Assembly (NCBI GenBank): GCA_025618425.1
Contig: CM046848.1
Span: forward strand, 25,234,116 to 25,298,115
From: Heliocidaris tuberculata
Lineage: Eukaryota > Echinodermata > Echinoidea > Camarodonta > Echinometridae
Reading direction: 5' to 3'
Length of the DNA: 64,000 nucleotides
Part shown: in pieces, positions 11,701-22,411 of the stretch
Numbering within the stretch: position 1 is the stretch's first letter
How the letters are laid out: the number at the start of each line of letters is the position of its first letter
The notes under the pieces: generated by a model
Databases searched by the model: none
What the model was told of the DNA's origin: nothing
Seen by the model: only the letters and a program-made list of their open reading frames with translations
Translations under genes and position numbers: made by a program

Positions 11701-14700
11701 GACATTTTTGTGGACAACTCTCCCATTTGTCGTACACAAAAATATCATTAATTTGCGGTTTTCTTCGAGGCGCTTTTACCCTCGAGGCTGTACTCAAAAT
11801 ATATTGGAGATAGCATATTGTCATAGGTCTTCATGAACGAAAAGATCTTACCGAGTAATGCATTTTGAACAAAAAGTGACATTTTAGTCATTTTGTGTGT
11901 TAGAGCGAATGGGGGAGTTGTCCACAGCTACATCACAGTGACATTACCTATTCAGCCAATTTGAAATTCCCATAAGCATAGTGATTACAACATTCAAAAA
12001 TTCATAACTTTCTTATTGCTTGTCCGATTTCGTTCAAACTTTCACCAATCTGCTTCTCTGATTTTTCCTCTTTCTTTCAAAGCAACTTGCTATTAAGGTT
12101 GGATTTCCCTTTAAGTTAGGTTTTTAGGGTTAGCATGAGGATGAGGTATTGTGTTTGGTTCAGGATTGAAGTTAAGAATTCAGTTAATGGTGAAAGGCAG
12201 TGGCGGAGATGTGTTACACAATTCTATTCATGGGGGGGGGGGGGGACCTATTATTAAGTTCCCCCCCCCCCCCCCCCCCCCCCGATGAAAAGAATTTCCT
12301 GCATATATTTCCACCCACGGTGTAAAATATTGACCTTGGAGCACTTGTCGCTGAAGCATGCTCCAATTGTACAACCAGTGAAAGCTATATAGGAAAAGAC
12401 ATCACAACTGACATCTTTTTTTTTTTGGTAGCTCATGATCAACTGATGACAATATTTTATCAATCTTTTATTGTCATTTTAATCAGAAAAAAAAAGGGGA
12501 AAAAAAAAAGCTTTTGCAGCTTTCAGTCCACTTTTCAGGCTGCTTTCAAGGAGATTGTGATGATCAATTATTCCTTACTTGTAAGAAAATATTTTTTTTT
12601 TTTTAATTCTTTGGTTAAATGCTATTTTTTTTTTAGTCCCCTCAACTCTTGCCAAAATCAGGGTTTTCCAAACAATTGAATAATTTCAGACTTATGAAAA
12701 TTTTTGAACTTTGGGAATTTCATGCCTATATTTTTACTTACCATTTTTGTTTCCCTTGAAAACTGAACATGCCAGGCCTGCAAATGTTGCATTTTCCAAC
12801 TGTTGCCTAAAGAAATTGAGGGGGGAAGAAAGCCTGTTTACTGACAGGTTTAAAGTTCAGAGCAGAATTTCACTCCACCTGAAAATTAAAAAAAGGAGTC
12901 TAATAATACATTCTCTTTTCATTCTTTAAACACATCAAACACTTAGTTTTTTAATGAAACTTTTTAATTTTTAGAGAATAAATCATATTTTCCTTCAACA
13001 AGAAAGCTCAAAGGGTTAAATCTAAGTAAACTCAGACTTAATTTGTGCACAGCTAGAAAGTATAAAATCAACCTCGAAGAACTTTATCTGGCATTCTTTA
13101 GGTCAACAGTTAAGGAGTATGAAGGAAATAAAGGATAACATGAAAAAAAAAACCGAACTTTGAGTTTGGTTCTATCGAGCCCTTATCTTGGCCAACGTGT
13201 ATGGGTGCGTTGAGTTATCGAGTAGTCTACTCATGAATTGCTTTTACGCTTATATAGTATGTCATTAAAATTGCAATATCTCTTTTATTTAATATATGAA
13301 TTTTGAATAATGTATAATGACATGGATCCTCTAACATCAGAGCAATATATTTTTTGGTAATTGGTACCTTAAGGCTTAACCCTAAAAGGCCTGGTTAATT
13401 TTGGTACTCTCTCAACTGGAGGGAGGCAAATTCTACCCCCCCCCCCCCCATCTCAGCCATGGCATGGAGGGACAAAAAATTCAAAACTTGGCACAGTCAT
13501 AGATTATTAGATTGCTCATAGAGCATCTTATCTAATAATATAATAATCACAAACAATTATGCAATTATCGCTAATTAATCATTCACATATTATCATTCAA
13601 TGTCTGGTTAGACCTAGGCTAAAACCAGAAACTTCTGAGACATGAAACTTTCGCAATTTGTATGGCTAGAGTGCCCAAGTTTGCACACATGCGTAACTGT
13701 ATGATCCTGATAAAACAAAACTTGCAACAAATGTCTTTATTATATTGAAAGATATTCACGCAAAAAACGCTTCAAAATATTCAGGCGCGTAGCCATGGGG
13801 GCGGTCACTCCCCCCCCCCCCCCCGACAAAACGCAAAAAAAAAAAAAAAAAAAGAAGCGATAGCCAAAAAGCGGGGGGAAATGAGAGAAAAAAAGCCCCA
13901 AAAGTTGCTACGAGCTGTTATCTTTCTTTCAAAATTTGCTAAAACGGCAAAGTTTTCGCGCTTCGCGCGGGAAGGGAAAACTCCCCTTTATCTTTCTCTC
14001 AAATTTGCCAGAATTTCAAAGCTTTTGCACGGGAAGGGGGAAACTCCCCCCTCCCTGCGCGCCCACCACTGTTATAAACAGTGCAGTATTGCGTCCAAAT
14101 AATTGAAAAGCAGTCAGGGCATCGAACTAACTTTTCGCCTGAAAAAAGGTGCTACATGAGCCATCATCTTTCTCTCAAATTTGCCAGAACGTCAAAGCTT
14201 TCGCACTTCGCGCGGGAAGGAAGAAACTCCCCCCCCCCCCCCCGATCCCTGCGCCCACCTCTAGCTGTTACATAGATGCAGTATTGCGCCCAAATAATTG
14301 AAAAACAGTCAGGGCTTTGAACAAACTTTCCGCCTAAAAAAGGTGCAAGCCGTTATCATTCAAATTTGCTCATACGTCAAAGCTTTCGCGCTTTGTGCAG
14401 GAGGGGGGAAACTCCCCCCTCCCTGCACCACCCCCTGGGGAGCATGCTTCGCATTCTCACAAATGCACCCCCCCCTAAAATGAAATCCTGGCTACGCAGC
14501 TGAAAATATTGTAAAAGATCTTATTTCAATAGACTCAAAATGCTGTCTTTCATGTCATGTGGAGTGTGGGGGGGGGGGGTGGTGAGAATTATTTTTTCTC
14601 ACCTGACAAGCAAAAAAAACACAAAAAAACAACATTTACACGTTTGGCGGGATGTCTTTTTTGTAAAGCGGGAGATTTACATGCTTGGCAGGAGAGCACA

Positions 14701-15137
14701 AGGAAGTCGTCATGGCGAGAATCTCCCGCGGCCCGCCTCGATGCAGGAGGGTTGACAGCCCCGTTTTCTTGCATGGCTTGTGAAAATGGCATTGTTCTTG
14801 CTCTGATTTTGATGATTTTTTTTTCACTTACTCTTCTGAATATCAGGAATAGACTACTATAAAATTCAACATTAGAGAAACATTCTTGTTCATTTTTTAA
14901 GGTCAAATCTTAGGTGCCAATTGATAGGGCTCCACATCATACTTCTATCTTCATCATGATCACCTGCTTGAATCTTGCATAGAAATGTAACAGCTTGTCA
15001 CTGCCAAGATTACCAGCCACCAACTTCATAAATGTTGTTGCTCTTTCAAACTCTTTCTGAAGATCATCCTGCTCTTCTTCCACCATCATGTCCATCATTC
15101 CGGTTTCAGAGTGAGCACCGACTCCTTCTTCATCCAT
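8706..15137 (-). CDS. ACBD6: ACBD6, acyl-CoA-binding domain protein with ankyrin repeats (3' end off window)
   Basis: Four exons join in frame: 15137-14964 (ATG at 15137), 12806-12742, 10089-9913 and 8932-8706, all with GT/AG borders; junction phases 0, 2, 2 agree, and the last exon ends in phase 1 at 8706. About 214 residues are visible. Residues about 27-110 form an acyl-CoA-binding domain (FERATTFMKL, YARFKQATVG across the first junction, PGMFSFQGKQKW, then DAWNAL, STEQAMTEYIEAM). The KQKWDAW core across the second junction is the ligand-binding signature. An acidic linker follows, then the EKSIFDWCKEGE segment and ankyrin repeats (TLLHWACDRGHLEVVTLLLE, then GQTPLHY) typical of ACBD6, a soluble acyl-CoA carrier linked to lipid metabolism and N-myristoylation. 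The last ankyrin exon(s) and stop are not in the window. The start fits: an acidic leader and no upstream in-frame exon are seen. Confidence 0.92.
9090..9497 (+). mobile_element. piggyBac-like MITE (TTAA target)
   Basis: TTAA at 9086-9089 and 9498-9501 flanks a 408-bp unit that begins CCCTTTCAGGACAG and ends CTCGAAAGGG, so its ends are inverted (CCCTTTC/GAAAGGG). TTAA plus CCCTTT is the piggyBac signature. A second copy in the opposite orientation lies at 42074-42469. It carries no transposase. It lies in the ACBD6 intron between the 10089-9913 and 8932-8706 exons. Confidence 0.75.
10117..11370 (+). mobile_element. TTAA-flanked fold-back MITE, split by a Helentron insertion
   Basis: TTAA (10113-10116 and 11371-11374) flanks ends AGGGCAATTCAACC and a shortened right end TTGTTCCCT. 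The interior (GAAATCGGACAA..., AAGTTATGGAT..., then CTTTCTTATTGCTTGTCCG near the right end) matches the intact copies at 11526-12110 and 27429-27997. The Helentron at 10217-10964 interrupts it between GGACAAAAAATAA and AAGTTATGG. Confidence 0.75.
10217..10964 (+). mobile_element. Pearl/HINE-like Helentron, three core repeats
   Basis: Same left part (GTCCCCGCCGG at 10254), three core units starting near 10427, 10570 and 10714, a shorter microsatellite (10867-10912) and the same right end as the copy at 6732-8024. It has about 50 extra bases after the left part (10307-10360), absent from the other copy. It is inserted in an older MITE. Confidence 0.75.
11526..12110 (+). mobile_element. TTAA-flanked fold-back MITE, intact copy
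   Basis: TTAA at 11522-11525 and 12111-12114; ends AGGGCAATCTAACCTTGG and CTATTAAGGTTGGATTTCCCT are imperfect inverted repeats. Subterminal parts are also inverted (GAAATCGGACAAGG at left, CTTGTCCGATTTCG at right), so the 585-bp unit can fold back. The ends begin AGGG rather than piggyBac CCCT, so the superfamily is open. Confidence 0.8.
12111..13044. other. ACBD6 intron with homopolymer tracts and one ACBD6 exon
   Basis: Contains G and C runs at 12232-12246 and 12260-12282, A/T runs to 12630, and the 65-bp ACBD6 exon at 12742-12806. Nothing else is recognised. Confidence 0.5.
13045..13380 (+). mobile_element. Degenerate MITE, relative of 41435-41820
   Basis: Shares AACTTTATCTGG, AGGAGTATGAAGGAAATAAA, GCCCTTATCTTGGC, GAGTAGTCTACTCA and a right end TTTTTTGGTAATTGGTACC with the better-preserved copy at 41435-41820. 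The left end has decayed. Confidence 0.6.
13782..14502 (+). mobile_element. Non-autonomous hAT element with perfect 8-bp target duplication
   Basis: AAAATATT occurs at 13774-13781 and 14503-14510 directly against the ends CAGGCGCGTAGCCA and TGGCTACGCAGCTG (inverted, 12 of 14). Eight-base target duplications and CAG-starting ends define hAT elements. The interior has repeated TTTCGCGCTTCGCGCGGGA/AAACTCCCCC blocks (13945, 14025, 14200, 14385) and no transposase. The host repeat it split has an empty relative at 44633-45080. Confidence 0.88.
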
Positions 15138-16640
15138 TCTTGTTTGATCCTTGATGCAGTTGGAAAGTTGAGAAGTTTTACATCTAACTTAGATGTCTCT
15201 AACTTGACCTGAGGCTGAGCCTGAGAAGACTTAGATCTAGATCTAGACTGCAACTTTTCAACTTATTGATTCAGCAAGTGCCAGTTTGTTAAGTGACATC
15301 GCCAATCATGCGATATTGTTCAGCCTGTCCATTCTGATCGAGCTCTTTCATGGAATTCTCAATCCTCAATGGGAATGGAAGTGGAACGACCAAAGATCAA
15401 AGATCAAAGTAGTGAATGCACTGTCAACTGGTCAATGCACGCATCAGGTAAGGTCGCGCAGTGTCTTGGCATGGACATGGTGTGGTGGTCAAGGAATTTC
15501 CTTACTCACCAACTTTACGATTATTTAAGTTCAGCCTGACTATTCCTCCCCTCACAAGACGGTGTAGCTAGACAACCGCAGGCGCCATAAACACGAACTG
15601 ATAAAGTGATAACTGGTACTAAGTTCAACGTGTCGTACCCTACCCTACCGTTCCAGTGTTGTTTTGCACAAAATGAACATGTGGCTCTCACTAACTTATT
15701 TAGTATTTTGGTTGATGTACGTTCATGTACGTTCGGTCAAAGGTCCCATTTCTTTTCGCTGCGATCCGCGATCGGCTATTGACGTCGGGACGTCACTACA
15801 GTACAACGCGTAACGTGATGATCGATAAACTGTACTGGTTGGTGCAGCGAAATTTCTGTCAGCAAAGCTATAGTTTCCCACGTAAAATCGACAATAATTC
15901 AGTCTTTTGAGGGCTATTGTTTCATTAGACTTGCGTAAAAAGTGTCAGGTCACGAGCATACTTGACCTCTTTCATGAATATTTCAGCTTAAATGCAAAAA
16001 TTATTCTTCACAACGAGGTAGTACCGGAGTGCAGTAGCAGACTTCGGTCTTCGCCTTCGACTGGTGCGTTCGATTCGTCATCAGCCGCCGAGCGAGCCTA
16101 GCAGCTAGCCTAGCCCTAGCCTGCAAGTGCAACACAGCTCTACATGTTAGCATTTTGATTTTGACACATCACAACACTAACCAACTGCTAAAGTCAGCTG
16201 ATCGACGAGTGGCCTGAGCTGAGCTGTGCATGTGCTGTGCCTGGTGCTACTGGAAGCTTACAATTACTGAAAATTAAGTTAGTAAATAACATAATTATTT
16301 CATTTTCTGATTTAAATAAAGAAATTAATAATCTTGAGATTATGACTTATGAATATGAGCATTGATGATGATGTGTGTAGAGTGCATCATTCTGAATCAT
16401 AGTAAAGACTGGTATGAACCACTCACACTTATGGCATAGGGTCTATGCGAGGTTATTGGGTATGAACTAACATGACTAAATTAGTAACTACTATTACTAA
16501 TTTCACTGTCTTTAATTGACTCTTTGTAGGCTGTATGCTGGTATGTTATTTTAAAGGGATTTCAAAAGCTGGCAACAAATTCACTTCAATTTTTAAATGT
16601 TAAAGTTGTACATGTACAATGTTATTGAACTCATACACTG
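15138..16640. other. ACBD6 upstream / promoter region
   Basis: Upstream of the ACBD6 start codon. Locally it has more CpG than its surroundings (15760-15830, 16020-16110). I cannot place a TATA box or transcription start, and no exon of another gene is recognised. Confidence 0.4.
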
Positions 16641-16646
16641 TATGGT

Positions 16647-17088
16647 CAGGGGTCCTAAAGCTACGCAGGTCCTAAAGCTACGCACCGGGCAAATACGCGC
16701 AATGCGACGCGTTCAATGCGCCAAACTTTTGGTGTGACTAAGCAACGATATTATCATTTACGTTCGCCAAAAAGAATGAGTACTTTTCATTTATTTTTTG
16801 GTGATATTATCACTATTTGCAAATTCACGTCAGTCAGCTTAAAAATCAAGATTTGCATTCATTTATTACGTGTGCGTAGCTTTAGGACCCTTTCATTTTT
16901 TCGACCGAATTCGACATGGGTATCGACATCGACTTGAAAATTAATGTTATTAAAATTTGTCTGTCGTAATTTTCTCAGGGATTTAATTTAAGAGTATGTA
17001 GAACCAAGATATATAAAATAAATTCGCATAAATCATTGAAAATGTGACTTTTTAGCCGCTGGAAACAAAGTGCGTAGCTTTAGGTCCC
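16647..17088 (+). mobile_element. MITE candidate with GGTCCTAAAGCTACGCA ends
   Basis: GGTCCTAAAGCTACGCA occurs twice directly at the left (16649-16684) and inverted at 16875-16892 and 17070-17086 (TGCGTAGCTTTAGG). The right end is flanked by TCCCCCCATCAT. Probably a short inverted-repeat transposon with a duplicated left end. Confidence 0.6.
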
Positions 17089-17200
17089 CCCATCATAAGT
17101 ATTAAGAAAAAAACTAATTGGCCAATACTCATGTGATTTACTCTAGTAGTAGACCCACTCAAACTTGTGCGAGGACTATTGGAGATAACCTCGCACTCTG

Positions 17201-18153
17201 TATAGTCAAGGATTGTAATTCCGAACAGATTGTATTACCGAACCTGTACAGTTCAGTGCCTAAAATGGGTTTTCATACGCTTGGGATTCCGCGTATGAAA
17301 ACCACACTATTGGAAGAAAGGTGTGTCTTTTTCCCATAGGTTTCACACGTTCGGAAATACAGTACCTTTTTCAAGGGACCAAAACGCCGCGTCGTTGGGA
17401 AGGGGTTCACTCGGAAGGGAATATCATTATCGTATTAAATCTAGGTTTTCTTTTTAAAATTCCATCAACTTCTTTTTCTGTAGGACTTTGAGCATTCATT
17501 ATGTAAGTTTGACAGATATTCGTTTGATATTTGATTTTCTATCGTTGATTTTCTGAAAAGTGTTCGGACACTGGATCAACCACCATACATTCATACCATG
17601 AGCATTTGCCTCCCATAGCAAGTGTGTGATATCTTGCACATATGTGTGCGGCAGAGGAGCAAGATCACTGACCAAAAACAGCCTGAAAATTTCACTTGAT
17701 CAAGATGATAAAGATCAGGACTATCAAAGGATCTGGCATGAAATTAGATATTATTCTATCATTCTAAAATGTATGGTGGTTGATCCAGTGTCCGAACACT
17801 TTTCAGAAAATCAACGACAGCAAATTAAATATCAAACGAATATCTGTCAAACTTACATAATGAATGCTCAAAGTCCTACAGAAAAAGAAGTTGATGGAAT
17901 TTTAAAAAGACAACTTAGATTTAATACGATATTCCCTTCCGAGTGAACCCCTTCCCAATGACGAGGCGTTTTGGTCCCTTGTAAAAGGTACTGTATTTCT
18001 GAACGTGTGAAACCTATGGGAAAAAGACACAACCTTTGTTTCAATAGTGTGGTTTTCATACGCGTAATCCCAAGCATATGAAAACCTATTTTGGGCGCTT
18101 AACTGTACACGTTCGGTAATACAATCTGTTCGGAATTGCAATCCTTGACTATA
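17201..18153. mobile_element. Long fold-back element, arms of about 390 bp
   Basis: 17201-17590 and 17769-18153 are inverted copies of each other with a 178-bp spacer. The outer ends are TATAGTCAAGGATTGTAATT and the reverse complement of CAATCCTTGACTATA; inner ends are CAACCACCATACAT and ATGTATGGTGGTTG. The arms look well above 85% identical. No transposase is present. Transcription would give a long hairpin RNA. Confidence 0.88.
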
Positions 18154-18380
18154 GAATTAGAAGGAAGTATTTTCTCAAAATTTTGCTGATTATATTATTG
18201 GTGTTTTTGCCTCTTCATCTTTGAGGTCATGACAGGCCAAAATTGACACAGCTCCATATAGTGATGGTCCCGTGAGTGTAGTAGACCTACAGTTCATTTC
18301 AAAACTGATAAAAATGAAAATATGTAGACCTTTATTTTGAAGTGTGACATTTGACTGGCTGCAATTACATTACATGTAAA

Positions 18381-18635
18381 CAGGGGCGGATCCAGGATTT
18401 CGTATAAGGGGGGGCACACAAATGCAGGATTGTCAACTTTGGGAAACTGCTTGGAGGGAGACCCATATTTTTTGGGTCTCTCGCCAGCCCTCCAAAAGTC
18501 GCTCAGTGGGGGGGGGGGGGGGGGGGTGGCGAGCAAAAAAAAAAATTTTTCGCCAGCCCTCCAAAAGTCGCTCAGTGGGGGGGGGGGGGGTGTTATGGGG
18601 TCCAGTTCCCCTCCATAATTCTCTGACAAGCAAAG

Positions 18636-18674
<39 letters not shown>

Positions 18675-18796
18675 TTTCTGCTCGAAAAGGGGGGGGGGGG
18701 GCACAATCACAAATAGGGGGGGCACATTGCATTGTTTTCCCTCAAAACGGGGGGCACGGGCCGGGATTGCCCCCCCCCCCCCTGGATCCGCCACTG
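18381..18796 (+). mobile_element. Non-autonomous hAT element, 8-bp target duplication CATGTAAA
   Basis: CATGTAAA at 18373-18380 and 18797-18804 flanks ends CAGGGGCGGATCCAGG and CCTGGATCCGCCACTG (15 of 16 inverted). The interior is long G and A homopolymers and a duplicated block containing CCAGCCCTCCAAAAGTCGCT (18483 and 18553). A truncated relative is at 46716-46950. Confidence 0.92.
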
Positions 18797-18845
18797 CATG
18801 TAAAGACAGATGAATGCCTGTTTTTCCCTGGGTTAATCATCTTTG

Positions 18846-19404
18846 TATGGTGGTGTGACCATATTTCGCGCGTGTCCTAAGTTCGCGCACAGGGCAATAT
18901 CTCAAAAACTAAAAAGAATTTCGAAAATCTGATAGCACCAATCGATAGAGGAACCTAAAATTACCAAGGGACAAAATTTTCTTTCAAATTGGGTGAGAAG
19001 TTTTGAAGATATTGACGAAAAATCGGCAAAATTTGCTACTTTTTTGCGTCCGTTTCCGAAAATATGAAGTACCGACAAGGGTCTAGAAATCGTCATTTTG
19101 AGAGAAGATGTCATCAAACTTGTAAGTAAAGCATGATACCAAATGATTGTATGATAAAATTGCCTTGCAAATGATGTAAATAACTTACCTTTGATGGATT
19201 GTTATGTTGGATTAAGTAGATGCAAACTCGCGTGCGTGAAATAAGGTCTCGCTGTTTTCATGACCCATTTTCAGTTCCATGCACGTAGCGATCCGACATC
19301 GAATTTTGAAATCGGGATATCTCCGAAATTCTTAGTCGATCAGATGGAATTTCACATTCCTAGAAATTTTTAAAATGTGCGCGAAATATGGTCACCCCAT
19401 CATA
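18846..19404 (+). mobile_element. MITE with GCGCGAAATATGGTCACC ends
   Basis: The left end TATGGTGGTGTGACCATATT then TCGCGC and the right end GCGCGAAATATGGTCACCCC then ATCATA are inverted. The interior includes AATATCTCAAAAACT and CGGGATATCTCCGAAATTC. A diverged relative ends at 62364. Confidence 0.75.
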
Positions 19405-19457
19405 CAATATTCTGTCATTACTACATGTAATTGGGTCTACAGGTTTCTTGTGATATA

Positions 19458-19791
19458 CAGTCCGACCTCGTTTATCCGGCCGCATTGGGACCGGCACCCA
19501 TCCAGATAAGTGAAATGGCCGGATATGAGAGAAATGTACATTTTCTATGCAAATGAAAAGGGTAGGGCAGTCTATTGGCTGTAAAATTTATGTTTTCTTG
19601 GTGTAGTTGATGATTGCAAATAATCTCTTTATTTGTAAGAGATGAAATGAAATAAAATTAAACAGAAAATTGCCCATGGTGTTCCTGTTTCCAAGACTTT
19701 TGGGTGAATTGCATGACGAACTGGTTGGAAGACAGGGCCGGTTAATAGAGATGGCCGGATAAATGAAGTTCGGATAAGTGAGGTCGGACTG
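19458..19791 (+). mobile_element. pogo/Tigger-like MITE
   Basis: A TA dinucleotide (19456-19457 and 19792-19793) flanks ends CAGTCCGACCTCGTTTATCC and GGATAAGTGAGGTCGGACTG. TA duplication with CAGTC-type ends containing TTATCCGG is typical of pogo-group Tc1/mariner elements. It is 334 bp with no coding capacity. Confidence 0.8.
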
Positions 19792-20203
19792 TATGGTAAA
19801 TGAAAAATGTACCATTGAAATGACATTTTAAAGCTGTGAGAAATGAAGAAGATCAGCCCAGAGCACTTGATGATTACATTTTATCAAAGGTTTTGATTGA
19901 CATGTACATGTAGGTTTATGCCTGGCCTGCTTGAACATGTTGAAGGTACATGTACCTGAGCTCGATTTATTCATGATTTTTTGGAAATGCCATGTTTAAA
20001 AATCATTTCCAAAGGTAATGGGAAGTAAAATTTTATGGGTGGCAACAATGGTATAGAAATTTTTTCTGAAATTAATTATTATATATCTGACTTTAGGATT
20101 TCATACATGTACCAGGGAGGTACAGAAAGATATTTTATAATCTAATTGAAAACAAATTTTAATTTTTCCTTACTACACACTGATCACTTGTCTTTAAACT
20201 TCA

Positions 20204-22253
20204 GGGGGGGGGGGGGTATTCTGAAAGCTGTTTTATCTCTAATATTGTTGTATCTCCACACTTAAGATAAAATTGGTATTCTGAAAATTGTTGTAACGTT
20301 TGTTGTATCTTTGTTCACTCTGCGCATGATCCTAATTTACATATGTGCGCTGAAGATATTTATCATGAGATAATTGGTATTCTGAAAATTATTTCATTTT
20401 TTGTTGTATCTTATCTTCCATGGTAACTACAACAAAACTTACAACAGCTTCTCATGATCTCGGCAATTTTTGTAGCTCAGAATCAGACATTACATGCTCG
20501 AATAGCAAGATAGACTGTGATTCATGATCTCATAGAGAAGACATTTTGAAGAAATTACAGGTGGAATTTGATGATTTTACATCAATATGTGACTTGGTTC
20601 GAGCAGAAGAGGTTGAGCCATTATGTTAATTAATTGCAGTCCAGTAGCGCATGGCGCATTATAAAACGCATAAATTAATTGGTAAAATGCCCAAAAGTGG
20701 GCGTGTCAAAGATAATATAAAGGCGGTCCTTAGAGAGATAATATCTCCTTAAAACAATTTTCAGGGGCCTGTTTCTCGAAACCGTCATATGTCTAAGTTC
20801 TTAACTAAGTCAGCGCTAGTTCTCTAGTTGTCCCCTACGTGTTTCACGAAGCCGGATTTACCAAGATGCATGACAACTTCCTGACTAAGGACTTATGACG
20901 CCTCCAACCCTGTCATATCTTTTTTAGTCGACGTACAGCGCCATCACATGTTATTTATTGGGTAGATTATGGTAGGCTAAAAGTGACACTACATACTTCT
21001 ATGCAACTCTTTCTATGCATTCACTTTATCTGGAATTTATCCATGTTTATATTATGAAAACTATATGAAATACATAGTGTTTTTGTTCAAGGCTTGTCTC
21101 CACTTAACTCTAGTGAATCAACACTCTTTCCACATTCTAATGGATAAAAATAAAAAACAAACAAACAAACAACAGTCTAATTTAGGTCATTTCAATATGA
21201 AGCAAACTTTTTTTCAAATGAAAAAGAAAACCATAATAAAAACGATAACAATAATAGACTGACAGGAGATTTTATGTCAAAATGAATTTAGTAAGTCTCT
21301 TAACTTCTGATTGCAAAGCTATTTTACGATATGAGTCCTTCATATCTGATCAATTAGCATGAAAAATGACGTGCTACCATAATAAACTTGAAAATCACAT
21401 GTTATGTCTTATATAATAATTACAAGAGTGCTTTTTGTGCGAAAACAAATAATTGGGCGACCTTTGTAAATGATCTATAAAGATTTCTTTGGTGAACTAA
21501 AATCCGATGAGGGAACTGTAATATGACACGGTAGGCCAGCCATAGTCAACGGCATATTGTCTGGTTTTCAGACCCATATCAGTGTAAACATAGATTATAT
21601 CAACGATTTTTAAAATGAATACTTTGAAATATACGTGTTTAAACTTATAATATGAATATTTTTGTAATTTCCATATCATACTCAAGCCCAAAAACATTAT
21701 GTAAAACATTCAAAGCATATTATTATTACAATGAAAATATATGGGTTTATTTTTATAAACTATCAAATCACGACATCCGGGGGGTACCTGTCCAACGTAA
21801 AACTGGCTCACCGATCATGAAATAAATCACTCATATTTTTCATTTTACAAGCGAATCCATCATGTAATTTACATAATTTAGAAATTATTTGGCATCTATT
21901 ATACCCTTCTACATTTTCTATTTTCTTTTATTCCCTAATTCATTCAAATATTTGCAGTTGAGTTAAATTTATAGCTTTTAAAAATATAGTGTAATTACAA
22001 CCAAGGCTACGTGTCGGCTCCTATTCTCGCAGATAGTATCGATATCACGAGATGTCTACCTGCATGTAGTTAGCTCTTCGTTAAACGGTTTAGGAAGATC
22101 ATGGACATCTCCGTAGTTGGCGGATAAAGTTATGACTGTCTTGTCGTTGGTTTCGAGAAACAGGCCCCAGAATAGCAACTTAAACAATATTTGCGAGGTA
22201 TTATCTCCGGAAGATATAACAAAAGTTACAACAATTTTCAGAATACCACCCCA
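20204..22253 (+). mobile_element. MITE with GGGGTATTCTGAAA ends, split by a second element
   Basis: The left end GGGGGTATTCTGAAAGCTG and right end AATTTTCAGAATACCACCCC are inverted. The interior repeats GGTATTCTGAAAATT (20276 and 20369). The element at 20765-22167 sits inside it. Confidence 0.7.
20765..22167 (+). mobile_element. Nested DNA transposon with GGGCCTGTTTCTCGAAACC ends
   Basis: GGGCCTGTTTCTCGAAACC at the left and GGTTTCGAGAAACAGGCCC at the right are perfectly inverted, flanked by CAG on each side (20762-20764, 22168-22170). Ends of this type and a 3-bp duplication resemble PIF/Harbinger elements, although those usually duplicate TWA. No transposase frame is recognised in the 1.4-kb AT-rich interior. 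Confidence 0.75.
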
Positions 22254-22374
22254 GGTATGCAATCTAAGTCAAGTTGATAAAACAATTGAAACGTTGAATA
22301 CTCGGCCAGTGTTACCTTGAAAACTTAAAAATATTTCTTTTTATCCTGTATCTTATATATTGCAGGTTGAATTC

Positions 22375-22398
22375 ATGGTATCTCTGATGAGCCCATAA
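22375..22398 (+). promoter_or_regulatory. Upstream ORF in RABL6 leader
   Basis: An acceptor (ATATTGCAG, ending at 22365) starts the exon that carries the RABL6 ATG, so the 5' UTR is spliced. Within it an ATG at 22375 opens a seven-codon frame ending TAA at 22398, 13 bases before the main ATG at 22412. It could lower RABL6 translation. Confidence 0.55.
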
Positions 22399-22411
22399 GG
22401 AACCTATTGAG

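Noticed and set aside
14589..14906. 105-codon minus-strand frame just downstream of ACBD6 exon 1
   Set aside because: Lies in the first ACBD6 intron within a dispersed repeat shared with 44.8-45.1 kb.
18294..18880. Several overlapping Pro/Gly/Lys-rich frames
   Set aside because: Created by G, C and A homopolymers inside the hAT element at 18381-18796.
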